Assembly: GCA_947177775.1 (NCBI GenBank)
Contig: CAMWVS010000008.1
Location: 1 to 64,000, forward strand
Length of the DNA: 64,000 nucleotides
Direction: 5' to 3'
Source of the DNA: an uncultured Prevotella sp.
GTDB lineage: Bacteria; Bacteroidota; Bacteroidia; Bacteroidales; Bacteroidaceae
In this document: positions 52,349 through 61,613 of the stretch, in pieces
Numbering within the stretch: the first letter of the stretch is position 1
How the letters are laid out: the number at the start of each line of letters is the position of its first letter
Program-made: the position numbers and the translations under genes
The notes under the pieces: generated by a model
Seen by the model: the letters and a program-made list of their open reading frames with translations, nothing else
Databases searched by the model: none
Told to the model about the DNA's origin: nothing

Positions 52349-52356
52349 CAAAGGTA
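52349..52356 (-). promoter_or_regulatory. -7 box of the membrane-protein gene
   Basis: TACCTTTG on the minus strand, 31 bp upstream of the start codon; no -33 TTTG at normal spacing. Confidence 0.6.
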
Positions 52357-52481
52357 ATAAAAAAATGTCAGATGCGCATACAGTGAATACAAAGACGCAA
52401 AGGTTATGTTTGTAGTATTCAGTAGTATTTAGTTGTCGCGACACATCCTTTGGCGCGACGGATTTTCCTTATTTTTATTAC

Positions 52482-52553
52482 CTTTCCTCTAAAGAAAAAT
52501 CAATTTCTTTATTCTGTCGGTATAGAAATCTCGCGATTTATATGTAAATTTGC
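52482..52553 (+). repeat. Promoter-bearing repeat C, copy 3 (subtilisin gene)
   Basis: The 72-bp counterpart of 23186-23257 in the opposite orientation (70 of 72 identical). TAAATTTG (52545-52552) is a -7 box 62 bp before the subtilisin start. The dyad AAATC-TCGC-GATTT lies at 52526-52539. Confidence 0.88.
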
Positions 52554-52614
52554 AGAAGATAGGCGGCAGTCTGCAACCGATTGCGCTGTCTCCGGAAACA
52601 TCAACAACCCACCG

Positions 52615-54045
52615 ATGACCATGAACCGATTTCTCTGCCTGATTCTCATTGTGGCCGGTATGTGGACCTCCGCTGCCGCCCAAGGTCTGTCAGGCAACAC
52701 CGCTGCTCCGAAAAAGGAGAAATACAGAGGCAACCACAGATATATCTATCGCCTCACACTAAGAGACAAGAACGGCACGACGTTCAGTCTGTCCCGCCCG
52801 CGCGAATTTCTTTCCGCAAAGGCAATGGAACGCCGACAAAAACAGAATCTGCCCGTAGACTCAACCGACCTGCCCGTCAGCCGCCAATACATAAAGGCGC
52901 TCGGCGAGTTGGGATTGCACGTGGCCGGCACCAGCAAATGGCACAACACCGTTCTCGTTGCCACAGACGACACAGCCGCCATAGCTCCACTTGACAACCT
53001 CCCGTGGGTGACGGCATGCAGAATGGTCTGGCAGGCACCGGACTCCGTGACCTCACCGGCGCGATATACAGAGATACACGACACATTCCAAAGTTGGGAC
53101 ACACTGCGCAACGAGCGCTACGGCATTGCCGAGAAAAACATCAGACTTTGCGGCGGACATGCACTTCACGATGCTGGCTACCGCGGACAGGGAATGACCA
53201 TAGCCGTGTTGGACGGAGGATTCATGAACACCGACCGTATTCCGGCTCTGACGTCCATTGACATCAAGGGGCTGCGCGATTTTGTCTATCCGGGGTCAAC
53301 GAAACACGCCCGTGACATTGACCACGGCACGAAGGTTCTGTCGGTCATGGGAACATCCGTGCCTCACGTCTATATAGGAACCGCACCGGAAGCGTCCTAT
53401 TGGCTCCTACGCTGTGAAGACCCGCGGACGGAACAGCCTGTCGAGGAAGACTACTGGACGATGGCGGCCGAATTTGCCGATTCCGCAGGCGTGGACATCA
53501 TCAACAGCAGTCTCGGCTACAGCACGTTCGACGGCCACAGAGGCAACCATGCCTACCGCGACATGGACGGCAGGACAACCTTCATATCACAATCCGCATC
53601 AATGCTGGCCGACAAAGGCATCGTTCTGGTGAACAGTGCGGGGAACAGCGGAATGGGAACATGGAAGAAAATCAATTTCCCGGCAGACGCCAACAACATT
53701 CTGACCGTAGGCGCACTGACGGCAACGCTGGACAACGCACCTTTCAGCGGAGTCGGTCCGACACAGGACGGGCGAGTCAAACCTGACGTCATGGCACCGG
53801 GAAGTCCGACAGACGTCATCTCCGGACGCGGAACAATCGTGCAGAGCATGGGAACGTCGTTCGCAGCACCGGTGGTCTGCGGTCTGGTGGCCTGTCTGTG
53901 GCAGGCACGGCCGGAACTGACGGCACGGGAGATAATAGAACTCGTAAGACACAGCGGCGACCGCTTCGAACACCCGGACAATATCTTCGGCTACGGACGG
54001 CCGGACTTCGGAAAGGCGCTGAACACTATGACGCACACGCCGTGA
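52615..54045 (+). CDS. Secreted subtilisin-like serine protease (S8)
   Basis: A 476-residue protein with signal peptide 'FLCLILIVAGMWTSAAAQ', a propeptide-like region (to about 165) and an S8 catalytic domain with Asp200 ('AVLDGGF'), His237 ('DHGTKV') and Ser415 ('GTSFAAP'), plus the oxyanion Asn in 'VNSAGNSGMG'. There is no C-terminal sorting domain of the type IX system; it ends right after the catalytic domain. The upstream open frame comes from repeat C, not coding sequence. ATGs at 52615 and 52621 are both possible. It is expressed from repeat C copy 3. Confidence 0.92.
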   Translation: MTMNRFLCLILIVAGMWTSAAAQGLSGNTAAPKKEKYRGNHRYIYRLTLRDKNGTTFSLSRPREFLSAKAMERRQKQNLPVDSTDLPVSRQYIKALGELGLHVAGTSKWHNTVLVATDDTAAIAPLDNLPWVTACRMVWQAPDSVTSPARYTEIHDTFQSWDTLRNERYGIAEKNIRLCGGHALHDAGYRGQGMTIAVLDGGFMNTDRIPALTSIDIKGLRDFVYPGSTKHARDIDHGTKVLSVMGTSVPHVYIGTAPEASYWLLRCEDPRTEQPVEEDYWTMAAEFADSAGVDIINSSLGYSTFDGHRGNHAYRDMDGRTTFISQSASMLADKGIVLVNSAGNSGMGTWKKINFPADANNILTVGALTATLDNAPFSGVGPTQDGRVKPDVMAPGSPTDVISGRGTIVQSMGTSFAAPVVCGLVACLWQARPELTAREIIELVRHSGDRFEHPDNIFGYGRPDFGKALNTMTHTP

Positions 54046-54153
54046 CACAATGTGAAACTACGGAATACAGTATATATCATATACGGCTTCTGATGCTGCA
54101 TTGACATACATGAACGCCAGCAGACATTTCAACCACGTAACATATAAATCCTC

Positions 54154-55485
54154 ATGCCCGACATTAAGGCTTTCACTCTGCTCGAACTCAACACTCTCGT
54201 GAAACGCACCGTCGAACGCGGACTGCCCGAAGCACTTTGGGTAGAAGCCGAACTGGCGGAAGCGCGGGAGTCGCGCGGCCACTGCTATATGGAGCTTATT
54301 CAGAAAGACGACTCCACCAACACTCCCATCGCACGTGCCTCGGCAAAATGCTGGCGACAGACATGGACGATGTTGCGATTACATTTTGAACGCGCCACGG
54401 GACAGATATTCCGAGCCGGAATGAAAGTGCGGCTACAGGTGTACGCGCAGTTTCATGAGACCTACGGCTTCTCATGGATTGTCACCGACATCGACCCCTA
54501 CTTCACCATCGGCGACATGGCCCGCCGCAGACAGGAAATAATCCGTCAGCTGAAAGCAGAAGGCGTGTTCGACCTCAACCGCGAACTGGAACTCCCGATG
54601 TTCGTCCAACGCATTGCAGTCATCTCCAGCGAGACAGCAGCCGGCTACGGCGATTTCTGCAATCAGCTGGCCGACAACGACTACGGCTTCCGCTTCACCA
54701 CACGCCTGTTCCCTGCCATCATGCAGGGCGAACAGGTGGAAGAAAGCGTCATTGCCGCACTGGACAGCATCAACCGCCACTGCGACGACTTCGACTGTGT
54801 TGTGATTATCCGCGGAGGCGGCGCTACGGCCGACATGGCCGGCTTCGACACTCTGGCACTGGCCGAAAACGTGGCCAACTTTCCACTGCCGGTCATCACC
54901 GGAATAGGCCACGACCGCGACGAGTCAATCATCGACATGGTCGCCCATACGCGGGTGAAAACCCCAACGGCAGCGGCCGCACTGCTCATCAGCCGTCTCA
55001 AGGCCACGGCCGACCTCATTGCAGACAGCCGTAACCGCATGGCAAGAGCCGTCAGCCGACGGATGGAAACGGAACGGATGCGCCTCGGACGTCTCTCGGA
55101 ACGCATTCCGTCACTATTCTCCGTTGTCAGAACACGCCACGAAAGCCGCCTGGACATCATGAGACAGCGCATTGCGACCGCCGTCACACGGCGTATCAGT
55201 GTCGAACAGCACCGCATTGCGACACTGTCAAAATCACTCGCACCGCTGACCAGGCGCAAGCTGACGGACGAACATCACAGGGTCGACATGCTCTCCCAAC
55301 GCGCCAAAGCTCTCGATCCGGACCTGCTTCTCCGCCGCGGATACAGCATAACGCTCCATCAAGGCCATGCTGTCCGCCGCGCCAGCGACCTGAAACCGGG
55401 CGACGAAATCGTCACAAGACTTGCCGGAGGAACAATCACGTCAACCGTGACAACACCCTCCCATCCCTCCCATAAACTCCCATAA
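54154..55485 (+). CDS. xseA: Exodeoxyribonuclease VII large subunit
   Basis: The 443-residue catalytic subunit of ExoVII, which degrades single-stranded DNA into short pieces. An N-terminal OB-fold ('LWVEAELAEARESRGHCYMEL', about 29-49) precedes the catalytic domain ('RIAVISSETAAGYGDF', 'IIRGGGATADMAGFD', 'GIGHDRDESI' with the active-site residues), a long coiled-coil (about 285-385) and a C-terminal segment. The last residues, 'TPSHPSHKLP', are encoded by a CTCCCAT repeat that has run into the gene end. xseB follows. Confidence 0.95.
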   Translation: MPDIKAFTLLELNTLVKRTVERGLPEALWVEAELAEARESRGHCYMELIQKDDSTNTPIARASAKCWRQTWTMLRLHFERATGQIFRAGMKVRLQVYAQFHETYGFSWIVTDIDPYFTIGDMARRRQEIIRQLKAEGVFDLNRELELPMFVQRIAVISSETAAGYGDFCNQLADNDYGFRFTTRLFPAIMQGEQVEESVIAALDSINRHCDDFDCVVIIRGGGATADMAGFDTLALAENVANFPLPVITGIGHDRDESIIDMVAHTRVKTPTAAAALLISRLKATADLIADSRNRMARAVSRRMETERMRLGRLSERIPSLFSVVRTRHESRLDIMRQRIATAVTRRISVEQHRIATLSKSLAPLTRRKLTDEHHRVDMLSQRAKALDPDLLLRRGYSITLHQGHAVRRASDLKPGDEIVTRLAGGTITSTVTTPSHPSHKLP

Positions 55486-55547
55486 CTCCCATACCCCCAT
55501 CAATCCCATAAGTTCCCATAACTCCCATCAATCCCATAAACTCCAAT
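55455..55547. repeat. CTCCCATAA-type tandem tract across the xseA end
   Basis: Degenerate repeats of about 8-10 bp (CTCCCATAA, CTCCCATCAAT) run from inside the end of xseA to just before xseB. The tract alters the C-terminal ten residues of XseA and fills the xseA-xseB gap. Confidence 0.75.
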
Positions 55548-55555
55548 CAAAAAAA

Positions 55556-55747
55556 ATGAAAAAGACCATCAAATACGAAGACGCCGTGCGCGAACTGGAA
55601 AAAATTGTCCATCGGATGGAAAACGACGAGCTGGACATAGACTCTCTCGGAGAACAGCTAAAAACCGCTCAGGAACTGATAAAGCTCTGTAACGACAAGC
55701 TGACCAAAACCGACAGCGAAATAAAAAGAATCCTCAACGGTGAATGA
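55556..55747 (+). CDS. xseB: Exodeoxyribonuclease VII small subunit
   Basis: The 63-residue small subunit, which wraps the coiled coil of XseA. 'YEDAVRELEKIVHRMENDELDIDSLGEQL' (about 6-34) is the family core of two antiparallel helices. It follows xseA by 70 bp on the same strand, as usual. Confidence 0.92.
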   Translation: MKKTIKYEDAVRELEKIVHRMENDELDIDSLGEQLKTAQELIKLCNDKLTKTDSEIKRILNGE

Positions 55748-55840
55748 CCGGCGGATATACGCACCGCAACACCTCCAGGTGGCATACACCCGGAAAACTC
55801 TAAAGGAATGGGCCTTGGCCGTCACTTTATACCGAAAAAC

Positions 55841-55871
55841 TTTGCCTAAAAAGATTTTTTCGGTATATTTG
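55841..55871 (+). promoter_or_regulatory. Promoter of the DUF4492-cydAB operon
   Basis: TTTG (55841-55844), exactly 19 bp, TATATTTG (55864-55871), 43 bp before the DUF4492 ATG. Confidence 0.85.
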
Positions 55872-55914
55872 CAACATGAATAAATGAGTTTGTGACACGA
55901 ACAAGTTTACAAGG

Positions 55915-56151
55915 ATGGACAAATTCCGAAGCATTCTGCGCAGGACATACTATCTGTATGCCGACGGCTTCCGCCAAATGACCATAGGGCGGAGGCTATG
56001 GACTGTCATCATAATCAAACTCATCATTATCTTCGGTGTGCTGAAGATATTCTTTTTCCCGGACTTCCTGAAGACAAAAGCCACAGACGGCAATGAGGCC
56101 GACTTCGTGGCTACGGAAATTCTCGGCCGCAATCCGTCCGGACCGCCATGA
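55915..56151 (+). CDS. DUF4492 small membrane protein preceding cydA
   Basis: A 78-residue protein with one hydrophobic segment (about 30-48, 'VIIIKLIIIFGVLKIFFFP') and 'YLYADGFRQMTIGRRLW' before it, matching DUF4492, which precedes cydA in many Bacteroidota. Possibly an accessory or assembly subunit of the bd oxidase; this is inference from conserved order. cydA starts 105 bp downstream. Confidence 0.85.
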   Translation: MDKFRSILRRTYYLYADGFRQMTIGRRLWTVIIIKLIIIFGVLKIFFFPDFLKTKATDGNEADFVATEILGRNPSGPP

Positions 56152-56256
56152 GCGGGCCGCCAGATGGCACCAGCCACGTGTGAATGCGGCAACAACATGC
56201 CACTGAAAAGGAAGTCACTATCCCCAGAAACATAATAATAAAAAACACACTTTTAT

Positions 56257-57927
56257 ATGACAAACATCCTGTTAAACATCGACGCGGCGGCCATTGACTG
56301 GGCAAGGGCCCAATTTGCCCTAACCGCCATCTATCATTGGCTGTTCGTTCCGCTCACATTGGGTCTCGCACTCATCATGGGCATCATCGAGACATGCTAC
56401 TGGCGCACACGCAAGGATTTTTGGAGGGACGCCGCCAAGTTCTGGCAGAAACTCTTCGGTATCAACTTCGCCATGGGCGTGGCCACGGGAATAATCCTCG
56501 AATTTGAGTTCGGCACGAACTGGAGCAACTATTCATGGTTTGTTGGCGATATATTCGGTGCGCCGCTGGCCGTCGAGGGTATCATAGCCTTTTTTCTGGA
56601 ATCCACTTTCGTGGCCGTGATGTTCTTCGGCTGGAAGAAAGTGTCGGCCGGTTTCCATCTCGCCTCTACATGGCTGACCGGCATCGGAGCCACATTCTCC
56701 GCCTGGTGGATACTCGTCGCCAACGCGTGGATGCAAAATCCGGTAGGCTGCAAGTTCAATCCCGACACCATGCGCAACGAGATGACATCATTCCTTGATG
56801 TGGCCCTGTCGCCGTTTGCCATAGATAAATTCTGCCATACGGTAACCTCTGCATGGATAATAGGCGCACTCTTTGTCGTAGCGGTGAGCTGCTACTACCT
56901 GCTGCGCGGCCGCGAGAAGAAGCTGGCCGTTGAAAGCATAAAAATCGGAGGTATCGTGGGATTGGTTGCCTCACTGCTGGCTATCCATACCGGTGACGGT
57001 TCGGCCTATCAGGTGGCACAGGTTCAGCCAATGAAACTGGCCGCCATGGAAGCTCTATATGACGGTGGAGAAGATCAGGGACTCACGGTCTTTGCACTTG
57101 TCAATCCTTTCCGTCAGCCCAACTACAAGGCCGGAGGCGACCCGCCGCTGCGCATCGCCATTCCAAACGGTCTCTCTTTCCTCGCCACACGCGACATAAA
57201 CGGCTATGTTCCGGGAGTCAACGACATCATGCGCGGCGGCTATATGCTGGAGAACAACACACGCGAGATTCCCATGTCGGAGAAGATACGCCGCGGCCAG
57301 ATGGCCATTCTGGCCCTCAAGGAGTATCGCGAACTGAAGGCAAAGAGCCGTGAGGCCCTCCGGACGATGGGTCCGGTAGCCGCCAACGACCTTGTGACCG
57401 ACCCCGAAACAGGGCTGTCGTTCCGTGAGGCGGGACGCCTGAAGGAACTGCAGAACGGCATAAAGAACAACATGCGCTACTTCGGCTACGGATATATAAC
57501 AAAAAAGTCGCAGCTCGTTCCCTACATCCCGCTGTGCTTCTATGCATTCCGCGCCATGGTCGGCCTGGGAACGCTATTCATCGTTTTCTTCGCCGTTGTG
57601 GTCTTCCTCGCCTTCCGCCGCGACATCACACGCCCGCGCTGGCTCCACCGGACGGCCATCGTCATGCTGCCGCTGGGCTATATAGCCAGCGAGGCGGGAT
57701 GGCTCGTGGCTGAGTTCGGACGCCAGCCGTGGGCAATTCAGGACATGATGCCCACATGGATAGGCGTGAGCAATATCGGTGCGGGCAGCATAGCCACAAC
57801 ATTCTTTATCTTCCTCGCCCTCTTCACCACCCTTTTGGCTGTAGAGATAAGCATCATGGTCAAAGAGATAAAGAAAGGTCCGGAAACCAATACCGCGGCC
57901 AAGACACCGTCCGGAAGCGGCAAGTGA
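56257..57927 (+). CDS. cydA: Cytochrome bd ubiquinol/menaquinol oxidase subunit I
   Basis: The 556-residue quinol-oxidising subunit of the high-affinity terminal oxidase, carrying hemes b558, b595 and d in the inner membrane. Seen: axial His27 ('YHWLFVPLTLGL'), 'GVATGIILEFEFGTNWSNYSWFVGD' (about 75-100) with conserved Glu, and 'GRQPW' at 488-492. A long insertion (about 265-415) between transmembrane parts replaces the usual quinol loop layout, as in Bacteroidota homologues. cydB follows 38 bp later. The enzyme suits micro-oxic life and oxygen detoxification by a mainly anaerobic organism. Confidence 0.96.
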   Translation: MTNILLNIDAAAIDWARAQFALTAIYHWLFVPLTLGLALIMGIIETCYWRTRKDFWRDAAKFWQKLFGINFAMGVATGIILEFEFGTNWSNYSWFVGDIFGAPLAVEGIIAFFLESTFVAVMFFGWKKVSAGFHLASTWLTGIGATFSAWWILVANAWMQNPVGCKFNPDTMRNEMTSFLDVALSPFAIDKFCHTVTSAWIIGALFVVAVSCYYLLRGREKKLAVESIKIGGIVGLVASLLAIHTGDGSAYQVAQVQPMKLAAMEALYDGGEDQGLTVFALVNPFRQPNYKAGGDPPLRIAIPNGLSFLATRDINGYVPGVNDIMRGGYMLENNTREIPMSEKIRRGQMAILALKEYRELKAKSREALRTMGPVAANDLVTDPETGLSFREAGRLKELQNGIKNNMRYFGYGYITKKSQLVPYIPLCFYAFRAMVGLGTLFIVFFAVVVFLAFRRDITRPRWLHRTAIVMLPLGYIASEAGWLVAEFGRQPWAIQDMMPTWIGVSNIGAGSIATTFFIFLALFTTLLAVEISIMVKEIKKGPETNTAAKTPSGSGK

Positions 57928-57965
57928 GAAATGATCAAGAACAATCAACAAAACATCAAGACGTC

Positions 57966-59108
57966 ATGACATACGCATTTCTTCAACAATACTGGTGGTT
58001 CCTCGTATCCCTGTTAGGAGCCCTGCTCGTCTTCCTGCTCTTCGTCCAGGGAGGCAATTCGCTGCTGTTCTCCATCGGCCGCACCCCGGAGGAGCGCCGG
58101 CTGCTGGTCAATTCCACCGGCCGCAAATGGGAGTTCACCTTCACCACACTCGTAACGTTCGGCGGAGCGTTCTTCGCCTCGTTCCCGCTGTTCTACAGCA
58201 CGAGTTTCGGCGGGGCATACTGGCTGTGGATGCTCATTCTCTTTTCGTTTGTGGTTCAGGCCGTCAGCTATGAGTTCCAGAACAAGCTGGGCAATCTTCT
58301 CGGCACACGCACCTTCCAGTGGTGCCTCATCATCAACGGCATCGTAGGTCCGCTGCTGCTCGGCGGAGCCGTGGCCACGTTCTTCAACGGCTCCAACTTC
58401 ATAGTCAACAAGGACAATCTCGTTGGCGGCATGCAGCCCGTCATAAGCCACTGGGCCAACGCCAGCCACGGTCTTGACGCCCTGCTCGACCCCTGGAATC
58501 TCGTGCTGGGATTCGCCGTCTTCTTCCTTGCGCGCATCCTCGGACTGCTCTATTTCATCAACAACATCAACGACGACACCATCCGGGCGCGCAGCCGCCG
58601 CGCCGTTGTGACCAACACGGTGCCTTTCCTTATCCTCTTCCTCGCCTTCCTCATACGCACTCTGCTGAAGGACGGCTTTGCCGAAGACGCTGCTACGGGC
58701 GCCATCGTAATGGAACCGCTGAAATATCTGACCAACCTCACGACGATGTGGTATGTCCTCGTGGTGCTCATCGCCGGTGTGGCACTGGTTCTCACGGGCA
58801 TCATCCGCACCATCACATCACCCTTATATATAAAAGGTATATGGCCGACGGGCATCGGTACGGTGCTCACGGTGCTGGCCCTGCTGCTTTGCGCCGGCTG
58901 GAACTCAACGGCGTTCTATCCCTCTACGGCCGATCTCCAGAGCTCGCTGACCATCGCCAACGCCTCGAGCAGCGAGTTCACGCTCCGCACTATGGCCATC
59001 GTCAGCATCTTCATCCCCTTCGTCCTCGCCTATATCGTCTACGCATGGCGCGCAATCGACATCCGCGAGATTACCAAGCATGAGATTGAGAACGACGAAG
59101 CCTATTGA
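57966..59108 (+). CDS. cydB: Cytochrome bd oxidase subunit II
   Basis: The 380-residue second subunit with nine or so membrane helices: 'LLVFLLFVQGGNSLLFSIG' (about 20-38), 'KWEFTFTTLVTFGGAFFASFPLFYSTSFGG', spanning about 54-83. The frame extends upstream into cydA in another frame; the ATG at 57966 ('MTYAFLQQYWWF') is the family start. It completes the DUF4492-cydA-cydB operon, which ends at a weak hairpin near 59121-59161. Confidence 0.95.
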   Translation: MTYAFLQQYWWFLVSLLGALLVFLLFVQGGNSLLFSIGRTPEERRLLVNSTGRKWEFTFTTLVTFGGAFFASFPLFYSTSFGGAYWLWMLILFSFVVQAVSYEFQNKLGNLLGTRTFQWCLIINGIVGPLLLGGAVATFFNGSNFIVNKDNLVGGMQPVISHWANASHGLDALLDPWNLVLGFAVFFLARILGLLYFINNINDDTIRARSRRAVVTNTVPFLILFLAFLIRTLLKDGFAEDAATGAIVMEPLKYLTNLTTMWYVLVVLIAGVALVLTGIIRTITSPLYIKGIWPTGIGTVLTVLALLLCAGWNSTAFYPSTADLQSSLTIANASSSEFTLRTMAIVSIFIPFVLAYIVYAWRAIDIREITKHEIENDEAY

Positions 59109-59120
59109 ATTTTGAATTTC

Positions 59121-59161
59121 GGATTATGAATTGTCTGCATACAACCGGCAGTTCATAATCC
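59121..59161 (+). terminator. Probable terminator hairpin after cydB
   Basis: GGATTATGAA (59121-59130) pairs with TTCATAATCC (59152-59161), extendable by GTC/GGC-type inner pairs. Confidence 0.5.
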
Positions 59162-59179
59162 CAAAACCGCAAATCAGAT

Positions 59180-60202
59180 ATGACAAGACATCCCGCAAAG
59201 ACAGACATCGCCGTTCTGCTGGTGTTCTTCAACCGCCCCGAGACCTTCCGCCTCGTGTTCGCCGAAGTGAAGAAAGCGCGCCCGTCGCGTCTCTTCCTCT
59301 ATCAGGACGGACCGCGTGGTGAGCGCGACATGGCCGGCGTAGAGGAATGCCGGAGGATTGCCAGTGACATTGACTGGGAGTGTGACGTCCACCGCAAGTA
59401 TCAGGAGCGCAACTACGGCTGCGACCCTTCGGAATACATCTCACAGAAGTGGGCTTTCTCCATCGTCGACAAGTGTATCGTATTGGAAGACGATGACGTC
59501 CCGTCACAGTCGTTCTTTCCCTTCTGCAAGGAGATGCTCGACCGATATGAGAACGACGAGCGCATCACGATGATAGCCGGATTCAACACCGACGAGATTA
59601 CACCCGACGTACCGGACAGCTACTTCTTCACCTCGGCGTTCTCCATCTGGGGATGGGCCTCATGGCGGCGTGTGATAGACCGGTGGGACGGACAATATTC
59701 TTTTTTGGACGACGAATACAACATGCGCCAGCTCAGCTCACTGATACGCCACCGCGGCTACCGCAACGACCTGCTGAGGATGTGCCGTGACCACCGCGCC
59801 TCGGGAAAGGAATACTATGAGAGCATCTTCTGGACTGCCATGCTCTTCAGTTCCGGACTGGCCGTCATGCCGACGAAGAACATGATCAACAATGTCGGAC
59901 TGACAGCCGATTCAACCCACTTCGCCGCCTCACTGGAAACCATGCCGCGCCGCCTGCGCCGAATCTTCACCATGCGCCGCCACGAAACGGACTTCCCACT
60001 GCGCCATCCGCGATATGTCATTGAGAACGTGGAATACGGCGAACGGCTATATCTCGTCAATGCCTGGAACCACCCGTGGCGGAAGGTGCAATACTCCATT
60101 GAAGAGCTGTGGAACAACCTTCGCCGCGGCCGCTTTTCAGTCATAACCACCGCCTTGGGCCGGAGGATTGACAAATGGACGGGACGGCACAGACATATCT
60201 AA
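59180..60202 (+). CDS. Glycosyltransferase family 2-like protein (GT-A fold)
   Basis: A 340-residue protein with a GT-A-like N-half: 'IAVLLVFFNRPETFRLVF' (10-27), 'RLFLYQDGPRGERD', 'KCIVLEDDDVPSQSFFPF' with the metal-binding Asp cluster, and 'FTSAFSIWGWASWRRVIDRWDG', spanning about 154-175. Such proteins are often annotated as hemolysin-like or sugar transferases that modify surface glycans in Bacteroidota. No membrane segment. It stands alone between cydB and a large family A repeat. Acceptor and donor unknown. Confidence 0.82.
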   Translation: MTRHPAKTDIAVLLVFFNRPETFRLVFAEVKKARPSRLFLYQDGPRGERDMAGVEECRRIASDIDWECDVHRKYQERNYGCDPSEYISQKWAFSIVDKCIVLEDDDVPSQSFFPFCKEMLDRYENDERITMIAGFNTDEITPDVPDSYFFTSAFSIWGWASWRRVIDRWDGQYSFLDDEYNMRQLSSLIRHRGYRNDLLRMCRDHRASGKEYYESIFWTAMLFSSGLAVMPTKNMINNVGLTADSTHFAASLETMPRRLRRIFTMRRHETDFPLRHPRYVIENVEYGERLYLVNAWNHPWRKVQYSIEELWNNLRRGRFSVITTALGRRIDKWTGRHRHI

Positions 60203-60611
60203 GTCAGAGTGAAGAGGCTCTTTAAGTGAAGAGTTCAGAGTGATGAGTGAAGAGGCTCTTTAAGTGAAGAGTTCAGAGTGATGAGTGAAGAGGTATGATT
60301 ACCTTTATATCTAAGTCAGAGTGATGAGTGAAGAGGCTCTTTAAGTGAAGAGTTCAGAGTGATGAGTTCAGAGGTATGATTACCCTTTGCAGGTTCAAAG
60401 AGAGTGCAACAGGATTATGTCCCTACTTTTTCAGTGAAAACGAAGATAATAAAGGTAATCATACCTCTTCACTCATCACTCATCACTCTGACTTAGATAT
60501 AAAGGTAATCACACCTCTTCACTCATCACTCTGAACTCTTCACTTAAAAAGCCTCTTCACTCATCACTCTGAACTCTTCACTTAAAGAGCCTCGTCACTC
60601 TGACCTAAAAG
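60203..60611. repeat. Repeat family A, copy 4: giant inverted repeat before yicC
   Basis: Left arm (about 60203-60384) of direct units like GTGAAGAGTTCAGAGTGAT and GAGTGAAGAGGCTCTTTAA; unique core; right arm (about 60455-60600) the reverse complement of the same units. The two arms pair over about 150 bases, including matching internal sections with 'GTATGATTACCTTTATATC'. The core with its flanking arm ends (60371-60480) matches 61735-61844 at 107 of 110 bases. The yicC promoter starts right after it. Confidence 0.88.
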
Positions 60612-60614
60612 AAT

Positions 60615-60646
60615 TTTGGTCAATACGCTAAAATGTTGTAAATTTG
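60615..60646 (+). promoter_or_regulatory. Promoter of yicC
   Basis: TTTG (60615-60618), 20 bp, TAAATTTG (60639-60646), about 80 bp before the ATG and immediately after the family A repeat. Confidence 0.85.
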
Positions 60647-60725
60647 CAGCGTCCACCGTATCATGCACATACGCAACCGAATACGGCGGACGATGTAAAC
60701 GTATAGAAACAGGAATAAAGACATT

Positions 60726-61601
60726 ATGATACAGTCAATGACAGGTTATGGTAAAGCTACCGTAACGTATGGAACAAAGAAAATCACCGCCGAGGTGAAG
60801 TCACTCAACAGCAAGGCCCTTGACCTCTCCACACGCATCGCGCCCATCTACCGCGAGAAGGAGATGGAGATTCGCCAGATGCTCTCAGCCGCACTCGAAA
60901 GAGGAAAGGTGGACTTCTGCATCTGGATTGACCGTGACGCCACGGCCGACGCGACGCCCGTCAACGGTGCTCTTGTGGAGAACTACTACCGTCAGATTAA
61001 GGATATCGCCGCACGCACCGGCGTCCCGGAACCCACAGACTGGTGGCCGACGCTCATGCGTATGCCCGACGTCATGACACGCACGGAGGTCGAAGTGCTT
61101 GACGCCGCCGAGTGGCAAGTGGCGTGCTCAGCCATAAATGAGGCCATTGCCAACCTGCAGGCTTTCCGCCGTCAGGAGGGTGAGGCGCTGGAACGCAAGT
61201 TCGCCGAGAAGATTGACAACATCGAGGCTCTGCTCGCCGCCATCGAACCTTACGAGAAGATGCGCGTGGAGAAGATACGGACGCGCATCATCGACGGCCT
61301 CAACAGCATCCGCGGCGTGGAATATGACAAGAACCGCCTGGAGCAGGAACTCATCTATTACATAGAAAAACTCGACATCAGCGAGGAGAAGCAGCGCCTG
61401 ACAAACCATCTCCGCTATTTCCGCGAGACAATGGCCGAGGGCCACGGACAGGGAAAGAAGCTTGGCTTCATCGCTCAGGAGATGGGACGCGAGATAAACA
61501 CAACCGGCTCGAAGAGCAATCTGGCCGAGATGCAGAACATCGTAGTCAGAATGAAGGATGAGCTGGAGCAGATAAAGGAACAGGTTCTCAACGTAATGTA
61601 A
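60726..61601 (+). CDS. YicC-family endoribonuclease
   Basis: A 291-residue protein with the YicC N-domain ('MIQSMTGYGKATV', 'VKSLNSKALDLSTRIAP') and the C-terminal DUF1732 domain ('GKKLGFIAQEMGREINTTGSK' spanning about 244-264). YicC proteins have been shown to be RNases that degrade small RNAs (family knowledge). Upstream of gmk, the common order in bacteria, but here separated from it by 320 bp of family A repeat. Its own promoter is at 60615-60646. Confidence 0.93.
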   Translation: MIQSMTGYGKATVTYGTKKITAEVKSLNSKALDLSTRIAPIYREKEMEIRQMLSAALERGKVDFCIWIDRDATADATPVNGALVENYYRQIKDIAARTGVPEPTDWWPTLMRMPDVMTRTEVEVLDAAEWQVACSAINEAIANLQAFRRQEGEALERKFAEKIDNIEALLAAIEPYEKMRVEKIRTRIIDGLNSIRGVEYDKNRLEQELIYYIEKLDISEEKQRLTNHLRYFRETMAEGHGQGKKLGFIAQEMGREINTTGSKSNLAEMQNIVVRMKDELEQIKEQVLNVM

Positions 61602-61613
61602 GTTTGAGTCAAG

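Noticed and set aside
52450..52614. N-terminal extension of the subtilisin
   Set aside because: It is the translation of repeat C and would bury the signal peptide.
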